Source of the DNA: CAITSH01 sp945892985
Lineage (GTDB): Bacteria > Pseudomonadota > Gammaproteobacteria > Burkholderiales > SG8-39
DNA length: 38,340 nt
Reading direction: 5' to 3'
Assembly: GCA_945892985.1 (NCBI GenBank)
Contig: CAMDDU010000041.1
Location: 1-38,340 of the forward strand
In this document: in pieces, positions 15,148 through 24,184 of the stretch
Position numbering within the stretch: position 1 is the stretch's first letter
Layout of the letters: every line of letters begins with the position of its first letter
Translations under genes and position numbers: made by a program
The notes under the pieces: generated by a model
Database searches by the model: none
What the model was told of the DNA's origin: nothing
The model's input: the letters and a program-made list of their open reading frames with translations, nothing else

Positions 15148-17994
15148 CTAGGCATAGGTGCGCGGTTCGCCGGCGCCGTGCAGATTGGAGACACAGCGCC
15201 CGCACAGTCCGAGGTAGGCACCATCCTGGCCGACATCGGCGCGCCAATGCCAGCAGCGCTCGCACTTGGTGTGGGCACTGGGTGTGACCACCACCGCGTC
15301 CTGCTGCGATGCTACAACCGTTGCGCTGGAGGTGATGAGCACAAAACGCAAGTCGTCCCCGAGCGACTGCAGCAACGCCAGCTTGTCACCACCGGCGTGC
15401 ACCACCACCTCGGCCTGCAGCGATGAGCCAATGAGTCCGGCACTGCGGGATTCCTCCAGCTGGCGCGTCACATCGGCGCGCACGGCGCGCAGTGCGCTCC
15501 AGCGCGCGATCAGCGCATCGCCACCGGCGATCTCCGGAAAGACATAATAAGTGTGCGCGAAAATCGTCTCGTCGGCCGGGTTGAGCAACTTCCAGGCCTC
15601 TTCGGCCGTGAACGACAGCACGGGCGCCATGATGCGCAGCAGGCTTTGCGTGATGTGCCACAGCGCGTTTTGCGCCGCGCGCCGCGCGCGCGAGTCGGTA
15701 CCACCGGTGTAGAGCCTGTCTTTCAGGATGTCGAGGTAGAAACCGCCAAGGTCCTCGGAGCAAAAGCCCTGCAACTTGGACATGGCGGGCTGGAATTCGT
15801 ACTTCTCGAAATCGGCGAGCATGGCCGCCTGCAACTCGGCGGCGCGCGCCACGGCATAGCGGTCGATCTCCAACCACTCGGCGGGTGCAAGCGCGTGCTT
15901 CGCCACATCAAAGTCGGCGGTGTTGGCGAGCAAAAAACGCAGCGTGTTGCGGACACGCCGGTAGCTCTCGACCACGCGCTTGAGAATTTCATCGGAGATC
16001 GACAACTCGCCCGAGTAATCAGTCGAGGCCACCCATAGGCGCAGGATTTCCGCGCCCAGCGTGTCCGACACTTTTTGCGGCGCGATGACATTGCCCATGG
16101 ACTTGCTCATCTTGCGGCCCTGCCCGTCGACGACAAAGCCGTGGGTCAACAGGCCCTTGTAGGGCGGCACGCCGTACATCATGCTCGACACCAGCAGCGA
16201 GGAATGGAACCAGCCCCGATGCTGGTCCGAGCCCTCGAGGTAAAGATCGGCCGGGAACGCGAGATCGCCGCCATGGGAACCCGCCTTGGTCTTTACGCCG
16301 TCGGGGCCGCCCAGCACGGTGAAGTGCGTCGAGCCCGAGTCGAACCACACATCGAGCGTGTCCTTGATTTTTTCGTAATGCGCGGCGTCCTCGCCAAGGA
16401 GCTCGACGGGCGTGATGCGCTGCCAGGCTTCTATGCCCTCTTTCTCGACACGCTTGGCCACGGCCTCAAGCAGCTCGGGCGTGCGCGGGTGCAGCGCACC
16501 GGTTTCGCGGTGAATGAAAAACGGCATCGGCACGCCCCACTGGCGCTGGCGTGACAGCGTCCAGTCCGGCCGGTTGGCGATCATGCCGTGCAGGCGCGCC
16601 TTGCCCCACTCCGGATAAAATTTGGTCGCCTCGATACCGGCGAGCGCTGTTTCGCGCAATGTCTTCGCCGGCTTGATGCCGTTGTAACCTGGCACCGATT
16701 CCATGCCGGCGAACCACTGCGTGGTGGCGCGATAAATGATCGGCGTCTTGTGGCGCCAGCAATGCATGTAGCTGTGGTCGTAGGCGGTGGCCTTGAACAG
16801 GCAGCCGGTCTCATCGATTTTTTTGATGATTTCCGGATTGGCCTTCCAGATCATCATGCCGCCGAAAAACGGCAGTGACGCTGCGTACTTGCCGTCGCCC
16901 ATCACCGGCGTGAGCATGGCCTCGTCCTTCATGCCGTAGTGGCGGCAGGACTGGAAGTCCTCGACGCCGTAGGCGGGCGAGCTGTGGACGATGCCGGTAC
17001 CGGTGTCGAGCGTGACGTATTCGCCAAGGTAGACCGGCGAATGACGTTCATAGAACGGGTGGCTGAAATTGATCAATTCGAGCGCCGCCCCCTTGCAACT
17101 GGCGAGCACCTTTCCCGTGAGGCCGTAACGCGCAAGGCAGGCCTCGCGCAATTCGCCGGCAAGAATCAGCAAGCCGCGCTCGGTTTCGACCAGGTCGTAG
17201 TCAAACTCCGGGTGGGCGTTAAGCGCCTGGTTGGCGGGGATGGTCCAGGGCGTGGTGGTCCAGACGACCATCCAGCCCTTGTTCCCTGTTTCGCTTGGCA
17301 GCTTGGCCAGGCCAAAGGCCTTGGCCACTTTTTCCGGTTCGGCAAACGGGAAGCCGACGTCAATGGAGGTGTCTTTTTTGTCGGCGTATTCAACCTCCGC
17401 CTCGGCGAGGGCCGAGCCGCAATCGAAGCACCAGTTCACCGGCTTCAAGCCGCGGTAGACATAGCCTTTTTGCAGCAGCATGCCGAGGGCGCGGATTTCA
17501 TCAGCCTCGTTGCCATGCGCCATGGTCATGTAGGGATGGTCCCAGTCGCCCAGCACACCAAGGCGCTTGAAGTCTTTTTTCTGCCGCTCGATCTGCTCGG
17601 CGGCGTAGGTGCGCGCAAGCTGTTGCGTCTGTTCCACCGGGATGTTCTTGCCGTGGGTTTTTTCGATCTGCACCTCAATCGGCATGCCATGGCAGTCCCA
17701 GCCGGGCACATAGACGGCGTCAAAGCCGGCCATGTTGCGCGACTTGGTGATGACGTCCTTGAGGATCTTGTTCACCGCGTGGCCGATATGGATGTCGCCG
17801 TTGGCATAGGGCGGCCCGTCATGCAGCACGAAGCGCGGCCGGCCCTTGGACGCGGCGCGGATTTTCTTGTAAATGCCCTTGTCTTCCCACTCTTTCACCC
17901 ATTGGGGCTCGCGCCTGGCGAGGTCGCCGCGCATCGGGAATGGCGTGTCGGGCAGGTTCAGGGTACTTTTATGATCGCGTTTCGGGTCGGACAT
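15148..17994 (-). CDS. ileS: Isoleucyl-tRNA synthetase
   Basis: This 948-residue class I synthetase charges tRNA-Ile. It has the HIGH motif at 69-72 (GDIHIGHAV), the WTTTPWTIPAN editing-domain motif, KMSKS at 628-632, and a C-terminal zinc-binding set C911, C914, C931 and C934 (CERCWHW...LCGRCV). Length and domain order are those of the bacterial, mupirocin-sensitive-type enzyme. It lies between ribF (44 nt upstream) and lspA. Confidence 0.98.
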   Translation of the reverse strand: MSDPKRDHKSTLNLPDTPFPMRGDLARREPQWVKEWEDKGIYKKIRAASKGRPRFVLHDGPPYANGDIHIGHAVNKILKDVITKSRNMAGFDAVYVPGWDCHGMPIEVQIEKTHGKNIPVEQTQQLARTYAAEQIERQKKDFKRLGVLGDWDHPYMTMAHGNEADEIRALGMLLQKGYVYRGLKPVNWCFDCGSALAEAEVEYADKKDTSIDVGFPFAEPEKVAKAFGLAKLPSETGNKGWMVVWTTTPWTIPANQALNAHPEFDYDLVETERGLLILAGELREACLARYGLTGKVLASCKGAALELINFSHPFYERHSPVYLGEYVTLDTGTGIVHSSPAYGVEDFQSCRHYGMKDEAMLTPVMGDGKYAASLPFFGGMMIWKANPEIIKKIDETGCLFKATAYDHSYMHCWRHKTPIIYRATTQWFAGMESVPGYNGIKPAKTLRETALAGIEATKFYPEWGKARLHGMIANRPDWTLSRQRQWGVPMPFFIHRETGALHPRTPELLEAVAKRVEKEGIEAWQRITPVELLGEDAAHYEKIKDTLDVWFDSGSTHFTVLGGPDGVKTKAGSHGGDLAFPADLYLEGSDQHRGWFHSSLLVSSMMYGVPPYKGLLTHGFVVDGQGRKMSKSMGNVIAPQKVSDTLGAEILRLWVASTDYSGELSISDEILKRVVESYRRVRNTLRFLLANTADFDVAKHALAPAEWLEIDRYAVARAAELQAAMLADFEKYEFQPAMSKLQGFCSEDLGGFYLDILKDRLYTGGTDSRARRAAQNALWHITQSLLRIMAPVLSFTAEEAWKLLNPADETIFAHTYYVFPEIAGGDALIARWSALRAVRADVTRQLEESRSAGLIGSSLQAEVVVHAGGDKLALLQSLGDDLRFVLITSSATVVASQQDAVVVTPSAHTKCERCWHWRADVGQDGAYLGLCGRCVSNLHGAGEPRTYA

Positions 17995-18038
17995 GTTCTG
18001 CTTCCATCAGTGTTGCGTGTTGAATTCGGTGTTCCCGT

Positions 18039-18980
18039 TCAGGCGGGGTGCTGCGCGAGGTACTGCTTCGCAGAAGCACAATCGCGCGCGATTTGCACGC
18101 GCAGCGTTTCGAGATCGGAATATTTCTCTTCATCGCGTATCTTGTGCAGGAACTCGACGCGCACATGGCGGCCGTACAGGTCACTGGAAAAATCGAACAA
18201 GTGCACCTCCAGCGCGGCGCGGCCCGAGTCGCTCACCGTGGGGCGCAGGCCGAGGCTCGCCACGCCGTCAAGCGCGCGCCCGGCGACGCCGTGAAAACGC
18301 ACCGCAAAAATCCCCATCAAGGGCGGCCGGTTGTGGCGCATGCGCACATTGGCGGTGGGGAAACCCAGCTTGCGGCCGAGCTTTTCGCCATGGATCACCC
18401 GTCCGGAAATACTATAGGCGCGACCCAGCATGGTCGCCGCGCGGGCAAGGTCGCCATTGAACAGTGCTTCGCGCACCGCGGAGCTCGATACGCGCACACC
18501 GCCCTGCTCCACCGTCGGCATGGCCTCGAGTTCGAAACCGTGTTGCGCGGCCGCCTGGCGCAGCAAGGCAAAATCACCGGCGCGCCGGGCGCCAAAGCGA
18601 AAATCGTCGCCAATCAGCAAAGTGCGCACACGCAAGCCCTGCACCAGGACTTTTTCAATGAAGGCGGCCGGACTGAGCGCCGCAAAAGCCGGCGTGAAAC
18701 GCGCCACATGCACATGCTCGACGCCGTGCACCTTGAGCAACTCGAGTTTTTCACGCAAGGAGGTGAGGCGCGTCGGCGCCGACTGCGGCGTGAACACCTC
18801 GCGCGGATGCGGTTCGAAGGTCAGCGCCCCGACACGAAGGCCGGGAATGCCCAGCGCGCGCGCCTTGGCCGCCAGCCTTGCCAGCATGCGCTGGTGGCCG
18901 CAATGCACGCCGTCGAAATTGCCGATGGTCAGGGCCAGGGGACCGCTGGCAACGGGCAGGCTGTGGGACAGGCGCATCAC
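18039..18980 (-). CDS. ribF: Bifunctional riboflavin kinase / FAD synthetase
   Basis: The 313-residue protein joins an N-terminal FMN adenylyltransferase domain (IGNFDGVHCGHQRML; DDFRFGARRAGD) to a C-terminal flavokinase domain (GRKLGFPTANV; EFLHKIRDEEKYSDLETLRVQI). It converts riboflavin to FMN and then FAD. It heads the conserved set ribF-ileS-lspA-ispH on the minus strand. Confidence 0.97.
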   Translation of the reverse strand: MMRLSHSLPVASGPLALTIGNFDGVHCGHQRMLARLAAKARALGIPGLRVGALTFEPHPREVFTPQSAPTRLTSLREKLELLKVHGVEHVHVARFTPAFAALSPAAFIEKVLVQGLRVRTLLIGDDFRFGARRAGDFALLRQAAAQHGFELEAMPTVEQGGVRVSSSAVREALFNGDLARAATMLGRAYSISGRVIHGEKLGRKLGFPTANVRMRHNRPPLMGIFAVRFHGVAGRALDGVASLGLRPTVSDSGRAALEVHLFDFSSDLYGRHVRVEFLHKIRDEEKYSDLETLRVQIARDCASAKQYLAQHPA

Positions 18981-19094
18981 AGTTCAATAATTCAGGCTAA
19001 GAAGACGCAAAACCATGAATTATAGCGGCTTTCCCCTCCGGAAAATGCCTCATTGGGGGGGCTTGCCCGACCCTGCCGGGCCTGCCGATAAGGC

Positions 19095-19928
19095 TCAGTT
19101 CAGGCGCGCGGCGGCCTGCTTGAGTTCGACCACGCGGCCGTGAATTTCCATCGCATCGGGCGCATCAGGCCGGCGCCGCAGGTAGTTCTGCAGGTCGCCC
19201 GATGCGGCGCGAAAACAATCGAGCCTGGCGTAGAGCAGACCGCGGTCGCGCAATTCCTCGACCGCCTCGGGCACCACCACCAGCATGCGGTGCATCACAT
19301 CGAGCGCGAGCTCGTACTTGCTGGCATTCATATAGACGGTTTTGAGATTGCGCAGCACGCGCGTCACAATCTCGCGCGGCGTGGCGGCTTCAAGAAACTC
19401 ATCCAAAGGCATGGTCTTGGCGCGCCCGTCCTTGAGCACCTGCCCCAGTCGCAGGCGCAACTCGGTTTCCGATTGCGGCAGGCCGGCGCTAAACGGATCG
19501 AGCACCAGTTGGCCGCGCTTGAGCCGCAACCTGGCCATGAAATGCCCCGGGAAGGCCACGCCCTGCAAACCGAGGCCGATGCGCCGCCCCAGTTCAAGGT
19601 AGAGCACGCTCAGCGTGATCGGAATGCCCTTGCGCCTGGTGAGTACATCGGAGAGATAACTGTTGCGCGGATCGTAGTAATCGTCGGCATTGCCGGCGAA
19701 GCCCCGCTCGTTGAACAAAAAATGATTCAGTGCGAAAAGCCTTTGCTCAGCGAAGGCATCGTCGGCAAGACGCCCGCGTATGGTCAGCGCCATCCCGTCG
19801 ATTTGCGCGACGCAGGCATCCACATCGAGATCCGGATAAACGTCCTGCCCGATCATCAGGCAGGCGCGGCCAAGGTCGAATTGCTCGCGCGACACCAGCT
19901 GGGCAAAAGCTTCGAGTCCGGTGTTCAT
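19095..19928 (-). CDS. SirB1-family transglutaminase-like/TPR protein
   Basis: The 277-residue protein has the SirB1 core RRKGIPITLSVLYLELGRRIGL...VAFPGHFMARL, which belongs to the transglutaminase-like fold. The C-terminus has two TPR-like helical pairs (ASKYELALDVMHRMLVVVPE; LYARLDCFRAASGDLQNYLRRRPD). Such proteins are widespread in proteobacteria, often near prmC or murJ, and their biochemical role is not established. ATG 19928 has AAGGA about 6 nt upstream. murJ ends 32 nt upstream on the same strand, so they may be co-transcribed. Confidence 0.88.
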   Translation of the reverse strand: MNTGLEAFAQLVSREQFDLGRACLMIGQDVYPDLDVDACVAQIDGMALTIRGRLADDAFAEQRLFALNHFLFNERGFAGNADDYYDPRNSYLSDVLTRRKGIPITLSVLYLELGRRIGLGLQGVAFPGHFMARLRLKRGQLVLDPFSAGLPQSETELRLRLGQVLKDGRAKTMPLDEFLEAATPREIVTRVLRNLKTVYMNASKYELALDVMHRMLVVVPEAVEELRDRGLLYARLDCFRAASGDLQNYLRRRPDAPDAMEIHGRVVELKQAAARLN

Positions 19929-19960
19929 GGCGCTTCCTTGCAGGTCACTTGTGAGAAAAC

Positions 19961-21502
19961 CTAGTCAAAACCGCTCCGTCTTGAAAAATCTGCAGGCCTG
20001 AAACCGCACACAAATAGCGTCGCAAAATAGACCGTCGATCCAAGCACCACCAGCGCGCACAGGCCGCCCACGCGCAGCGCGGCGCCGGCCTGCAGCCACC
20101 AAGCATGGCTGCCCATGGCAAACCACAATATCAGAGTCATCACACCCAGCGCCACCGCGAGCTTGCCCATAAATGCGAACCAGCCGGGCTGCGGCTTGTA
20201 GATGCCATGGCTTTTGAGTCTGGACAACAACAAGGCGGCGTTGAGGCAGGCGCCAAGGCCGATGGACAGCGCGAGCCCCGCGTGTTTGAGCGGCACGATC
20301 AGCGCGGCGTTGAGCACCTGCGTGGCGAGCAGGGTAAAAATGGCGATCTTCACCGGTGTGCGGATGTCCTGGCGCGCATAGAATCCCGGTGCCAGCACCT
20401 TTACCATGATCAAGCCGAGCAGGCCGACGGCGTAGGCCATCAAGGCTTCGCGCGTCATCATCAGGTCGTGCGTGGAGAACGCGCCGTAGTGAAACAGCGT
20501 GGCGATCAGCGGCACGGCCAGCAGCGCCAGCGCGATCGCCGCCGGCAACGCGAGCATCAAGGTCAGGCGCAAGCCCCAGTCGAGCAGCCGGTTGAAGGAC
20601 TCGGTGTCTTTTTCAGCGTGAAACTTGGACAGGCTGGGCAAGAGCACGGTGCCCAGAGCAACGCCCAGCAGGCCGGTCGGAAACTCCATCAGGCGGTCGG
20701 CATAGTAGAGCCAGGACACACTGCCGTTCTCAAGAAAGGACGCGAAAATGGTGTTGATCACCAGGCTCAGCTGGCCGACCGAAACGCCCAACACCGCCGG
20801 CCCCATCAGCAGCAGGATGCGGCGCACGCCCGGGTCGCGCCATGCCAGACGCGGCCGCGGCAGCATGCCAATGCGCGCAAGGTAGGGGATTTGCAAACCC
20901 AGTTGCAGCACACCACCCAAAAACACCGCCCAGGCCAGCACCATCACCGGCGGGTTGAAATACGGTGCAAAGAACAAGGCGCAAACAATAAACGAGACGT
21001 TGAGCAGCGAGGGCGTGAAGGCCGGCACGGCGAATTTACGCCACGTATTGAGGATACCGCCGGCCAGGGACACCAGCGAGATGAAAAGGATGTAGGGAAA
21101 GGTGACGCGCAGCATGGCCACGGTCATGTCGAATTTTTCGGCATTGGCGGAAAAACCGGGGGCGCTGACATAAATGATCACCGGCGCCAAAGCGATGCCC
21201 AACAGGCTGACGCCAAGCAGCGTCAGCGCCAGCAGTGTCGCCGTGCGGTCGACCAGCAGTTTGGTGCCGGCCTCGCCTTCGCGCGAACGGTAATCGGCGA
21301 GGATGGGCACAAAAGCCTGCGCAAACGCGCCCTCGGCGAACAGGCGGCGCAGCAGGTTGGGCACGCGAAAGGCGACAAAAAAGGCGTCAGTGGCAAGCCC
21401 CGCACCGAAAATGCGCGCAATCAGCGCGTCGCGAACAAAGCCCAATACCCGGGAAACGAGGGTCATGCTGCTGACCGTGGCCAAGGCTTTTAGCAAATTC
21501 AT
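19961..21502 (-). CDS. murJ: Lipid II flippase MurJ
   Basis: MurJ (MviN) is a MOP-superfamily membrane protein that flips lipid II across the inner membrane for peptidoglycan synthesis. The 513-residue protein begins MNLLKALATVSSMTLVSRVLGFVRD, the canonical N-terminus, and has many hydrophobic helices (about 14 expected for the family). A TATAAT lies only 6 nt before ATG 21502, and the frame is open upstream to a TTG at 21535. It is divergent from rpsT, a common betaproteobacterial arrangement. Confidence 0.97.
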   Translation of the reverse strand: MNLLKALATVSSMTLVSRVLGFVRDALIARIFGAGLATDAFFVAFRVPNLLRRLFAEGAFAQAFVPILADYRSREGEAGTKLLVDRTATLLALTLLGVSLLGIALAPVIIYVSAPGFSANAEKFDMTVAMLRVTFPYILFISLVSLAGGILNTWRKFAVPAFTPSLLNVSFIVCALFFAPYFNPPVMVLAWAVFLGGVLQLGLQIPYLARIGMLPRPRLAWRDPGVRRILLLMGPAVLGVSVGQLSLVINTIFASFLENGSVSWLYYADRLMEFPTGLLGVALGTVLLPSLSKFHAEKDTESFNRLLDWGLRLTLMLALPAAIALALLAVPLIATLFHYGAFSTHDLMMTREALMAYAVGLLGLIMVKVLAPGFYARQDIRTPVKIAIFTLLATQVLNAALIVPLKHAGLALSIGLGACLNAALLLSRLKSHGIYKPQPGWFAFMGKLAVALGVMTLILWFAMGSHAWWLQAGAALRVGGLCALVVLGSTVYFATLFVCGFRPADFSRRSGFD

Positions 21503-21508
21503 CACCCG

Positions 21509-21535
21509 ATTATAAGGGCGACCGGCGCGATACAA
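21509..21535 (-). promoter_or_regulatory. murJ: Candidate murJ promoter very close to the start codon
   Basis: On the minus strand TTGTAT (21530-21535) and a perfect TATAAT (21509-21514) are separated by 15 nt. The -10 ends 6 nt before the murJ ATG, so transcription would begin at or next to the start codon. The short spacing makes this tentative. Confidence 0.4.
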
Positions 21536-21648
21536 CGCATTACATCACCAACACCACCCGGCGGGACAAAACCTGCGCCGGCACGCCAAGCCCCTGTGTG
21601 GCAACCGAATTTCCCGCCAAGCGACTGGCCAACAGGCATAATCCCCGC

Positions 21649-21677
21649 TTGTGTTCCGGCACCAAAGTCGGTACAAT
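21649..21677 (+). promoter_or_regulatory. rpsT: Sigma-70 promoter of rpsT
   Basis: TTGTGT (21649-21654), a 17-nt spacer and TACAAT (21672-21677) lie 30 nt before the rpsT start, leaving a short leader of about 23 nt. Confidence 0.7.
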
Positions 21678-21707
21678 GGCGGACTTTCCTTCAAGCGACA
21701 GAAGAAT

Positions 21708-21971
21708 ATGGCCAACACTGCTGGGGCGCGTAAAGCAGCCCGTCAATCCTCGAAACGACGCGTCCTCAACGCCTCACAACGCACCGCGTTGCGCTCCGCG
21801 CTGAAAAAAGTCGGCAAGGCAATCAAGGCAGGCGACAAAACCGTCGCACAGCAGGCTTTTCGTGAAGCAAGCAGCGTGGTTGACCGCATCGCTGACAAGA
21901 AGATCATTCACAAGAACAAGGCCGCGCGCAGCAAGAGCCGCCTCAATGCCAAGGTCAAGGCGATGGCCTGA
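21708..21971 (+). CDS. rpsT: Small ribosomal subunit protein bS20
   Basis: The 87-residue, Lys/Arg/Ala-rich protein (MANTAGARKAARQS...RSALKKVGKAI...IIHKNKAARSKSRLNAK) is ribosomal protein S20, which binds 16S rRNA in the 30S body. The start at ATG 21708 gives the canonical N-terminus. It is monocistronic: promoter at 21649 and terminator at 21989. Confidence 0.98.
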   Translation: MANTAGARKAARQSSKRRVLNASQRTALRSALKKVGKAIKAGDKTVAQQAFREASSVVDRIADKKIIHKNKAARSKSRLNAKVKAMA

Positions 21972-21988
21972 ATAAGGTCCCGCTGCAT

Positions 21989-22018
21989 AAAAAAAGCCGC
22001 TCTCGAGCGGCTTTTTTT
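21989..22018. terminator. Bidirectional intrinsic terminator after rpsT
   Basis: The perfect stem GCCGCT-CTCG-AGCGGC is flanked by an A run on the left and seven T on the right. It follows the rpsT stop by 17 nt, and the symmetric A/T tracts let it also end the convergent DUF3579 gene. Confidence 0.93.
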
Positions 22019-22072
22019 ATGCCTTTTTCATACCGGCCGGAAACGAACAACCCGCACCCCGGTGCCCCCGCC

Positions 22073-22375
22073 TTATGCCGCGTCTTCCTCGCGCGCCGGG
22101 CCCCGTCCGGGTCGCGTCTTCAATTCGTTGTCCCGGGCGAAATTGATCAGGAAGTTGAAGGCCATCGGCTCCGATTCCTTCAGACGCACGTCGATCAGCA
22201 CACATTTGACACCACCGACATTTATCGGCTGCACGTAGGGCGAATACTGCATGCGCTGATCCGCGCCAAAGGCCGACATGATGCCGCACAAGCGATCCGC
22301 CCAGTCGCTCGGGCGAAAGATCTTTCCGTCGTGGGTTTGCCCTACGATGATGAACTCGTCGGTGGCGACGGGCAT
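22073..22375 (-). CDS. DUF3579 domain protein
   Basis: The 100-residue protein starting at ATG 22375 has the DUF3579 pattern: DEFIIVGQTHDGKIFRPSDWADRLCGIM, YSPYVQPINVGGVKCVLID and a C-terminal basic tail. This family is small, cytosolic-looking and almost confined to betaproteobacteria. Its function is unknown. The frame extends upstream to a TTG at 22417, but similarity begins at MPVATDEF. It is convergent with rpsT and shares its terminator. Confidence 0.85.
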   Translation of the reverse strand: MPVATDEFIIVGQTHDGKIFRPSDWADRLCGIMSAFGADQRMQYSPYVQPINVGGVKCVLIDVRLKESEPMAFNFLINFARDNELKTRPGRGPAREEDAA

Positions 22376-22538
22376 GCGGCGCTGGCCTGTGCTCAAGGTG
22401 AGGTAGGGGAGATACAAAACAAGTATAACAGCCGCGTTCGCCCCACCCGGCCTCCGCCCAAGGGCGGTGCACCAATGGAGAAATCCATCATTTCAGCAGA
22501 TCGGAATAAAGAAAAAGTCACATAACCATGGAGTTAGA

Positions 22539-22567
22539 TTGTACTTTTACTGTATTCATGATATATA
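22539..22567 (+). promoter_or_regulatory. Sigma-70 promoter of the 73-aa gene
   Basis: TTGTAC (22539-22544), a 17-nt spacer and TATATA (22562-22567) lie in a locally AT-rich stretch 29 nt before ATG 22597. This is one of the better promoter matches in the window. Confidence 0.6.
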
Positions 22568-22596
22568 TTTTGATAAGCGCTTGATGGGAGAGGATC

Positions 22597-22818
22597 ATGC
22601 TGCAAATCAACACCATAAAATTTGGGTTTCGCATCCGTACACGGCAGGGACTGGTCGTGGAGAATCTGATGATTCACGGACGTGACGAGGCGGACGCTGA
22701 ACGCAAACTGCGCCAGATGTACCTGCACTGCCAGATTCTCGATCGATTCATTCAGGCGGGCAACGGCCGGGCGACGCCAATGAGTTTCGAGGATGTCGTT
22801 TCCCTCGTCACCAAGTAA
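22597..22818 (+). CDS. Small protein of unknown function (73 aa)
   Basis: I do not recognise a named family. The protein (MLQINTIKFGFRIRTRQG...ENLMIHGRDEADAERKLRQMYLHC) looks like a small alpha/beta fold: two N-terminal strands and an amphipathic helix rich in charged residues. It has no signal peptide or membrane segment. ATG 22597 is preceded by GGGAGAGG at a suitable distance and by a strong promoter-like sequence. That and its good codon composition argue that it is a real gene. Confidence 0.7.
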   Translation: MLQINTIKFGFRIRTRQGLVVENLMIHGRDEADAERKLRQMYLHCQILDRFIQAGNGRATPMSFEDVVSLVTK

Positions 22819-22954
22819 GCACAGCCGCCTCACGACCTGCACCTCAGGCAGGCCAACACCGCCAGAATTTTGGTGGACCGCCTTGGCTGCCAAGCGTTGC
22901 CAGGCGCAGGCCAGTCTTAGTGCCTTAGTGCCTTAGTGCCGCGCGACCAAGCGG

Positions 22955-23737
22955 TCAGACCTCCAGGAAGCCGCTCACCAACAACTCCTCCAGCAGGCTC
23001 GCGTAATCGGCCGCGCCGCGACTGTCCGCAGCGTAGCTGAACACATCCTTGCCAAAGGCAGGACTCTCGGCAATGGCGACGTTTTCGGCGATGCGCGTCT
23101 GGCATAACTCCGCGCCAAAACGCGCTTGCAACTGCGCGGCGATTTCGCGTGACATGCGACGCCGCCCGTCAAAGCGCGTCAGCAGGTAGCGCCGCTCGAC
23201 GCGTTTTTTCAACACATGCTCCAGCGCCTTGAGCGTGCCCTCCAGCGCCAGCGCCCCGCGTACCGCAAGATGGTCGGTGGAAATCGGAATGAGCACGCGC
23301 TCGGTGGCAAAAACGCCGTTCAGCGACAACACACCCAGCATGGGGCAACAATCGATCAGTACCGGCCTTGACGGATTATCACGCGCCTGCACCTCAAGCC
23401 CCAGGCGCAGGCGGTTGAGGATGTCCGGCCCCTTGCCGAACAGCGAGTCGACTTTCATCAACTCCGAGTGCGCGGGGACAAGTTCCGCGCCACCACGCCC
23501 CGCGAGCATCACCGGGCGCAACAACTGGGCCAGGGTCTTGCCTTCGTTATAGAACGCGAACAGGCTTTCGCCGCCGCTTGGCACCGGCGACAGAATGCCA
23601 CTCAGATGGGCCTGGGCGTCCAGATCGAGCAATAACGGCGATAGCTGGCGCGCCGCCAGCGCGGCGCCAAGGTTGAGCGTTGTCGTGGTCTTGCCCACGC
23701 CGCCCTTCTGGTTAAAAACAGTCAGTCTGGAGTTCAT
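22955..23737 (-). CDS. ParA/MinD-type ATPase, orphan
   Basis: The 260-residue protein has the deviant Walker A KGGVGKTT (residues 11-18), the A' motif LLLDLDAQAHLSGIL, and Walker B-like VLIDCCPMLGVLS. These define the ParA family of DNA- or membrane-bound positioning ATPases. No parB or parS-like gene is adjacent, so it is probably not a chromosome-partition ParA; cargo positioning (for example of a protein complex) is possible. It starts at ATG 23737 without an obvious ribosome site. Confidence 0.85.
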   Translation of the reverse strand: MNSRLTVFNQKGGVGKTTTTLNLGAALAARQLSPLLLDLDAQAHLSGILSPVPSGGESLFAFYNEGKTLAQLLRPVMLAGRGGAELVPAHSELMKVDSLFGKGPDILNRLRLGLEVQARDNPSRPVLIDCCPMLGVLSLNGVFATERVLIPISTDHLAVRGALALEGTLKALEHVLKKRVERRYLLTRFDGRRRMSREIAAQLQARFGAELCQTRIAENVAIAESPAFGKDVFSYAADSRGAADYASLLEELLVSGFLEV

Positions 23738-23926
23738 TCGCCCGGGCTGTCGGCAGTGACGCTATGCTAAAATGCGGTTTGCATTGATTTTTCATTCTCG
23801 CACATATTTTTGGCGCGGCAAAAAAAACAGGACCGGAAAACAAGGCTCACCGGTGCAATAACAACAGCGGCAATACGGCGGCGCGAGCCGCCGTCCTTGT
23901 TTGGGACGTCGCTTTGCGCATTCGGG

Positions 23927-24172
23927 ATGGCACTTCAACTCGGCAACAGCATGGCTCATGCATCACACGTCATGAATACCCATAACAGTCTGCCGGCGCA
24001 AACCAACGGCGGCCAAGGCATGTTTATCCGCATGGCACCGGGGCCCATTGGCGACAACATGGCGCGGCGGGCCCCTGCCACCGGCCCGCGCAGCAATATC
24101 ACGGCCGGCGAGCCGGCGCACCTGCTGTCGCAGATCAGTCGCGGCTTTCCCTCCAAACCATCGGCGCAATAA
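23927..24172 (+). CDS. Hypothetical small ORF upstream of argF
   Basis: A frame of 81 codons from ATG 23927 ends 12 nt before argF. The third codon positions are GC-rich as in neighbouring genes, but there is no ribosome site and I recognise no family; the product is Gly/Pro/Asn-rich (NGGQGMFIRMAPGPIGDN). The frame is open back to a TTG at 23810. The 447-nt gap between the ParA gene and argF otherwise shows only AT-rich promoter-like sequence near 23765-23810. Confidence 0.3.
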   Translation: MALQLGNSMAHASHVMNTHNSLPAQTNGGQGMFIRMAPGPIGDNMARRAPATGPRSNITAGEPAHLLSQISRGFPSKPSAQ

Positions 24173-24184
24173 CCGGGGCGCACC

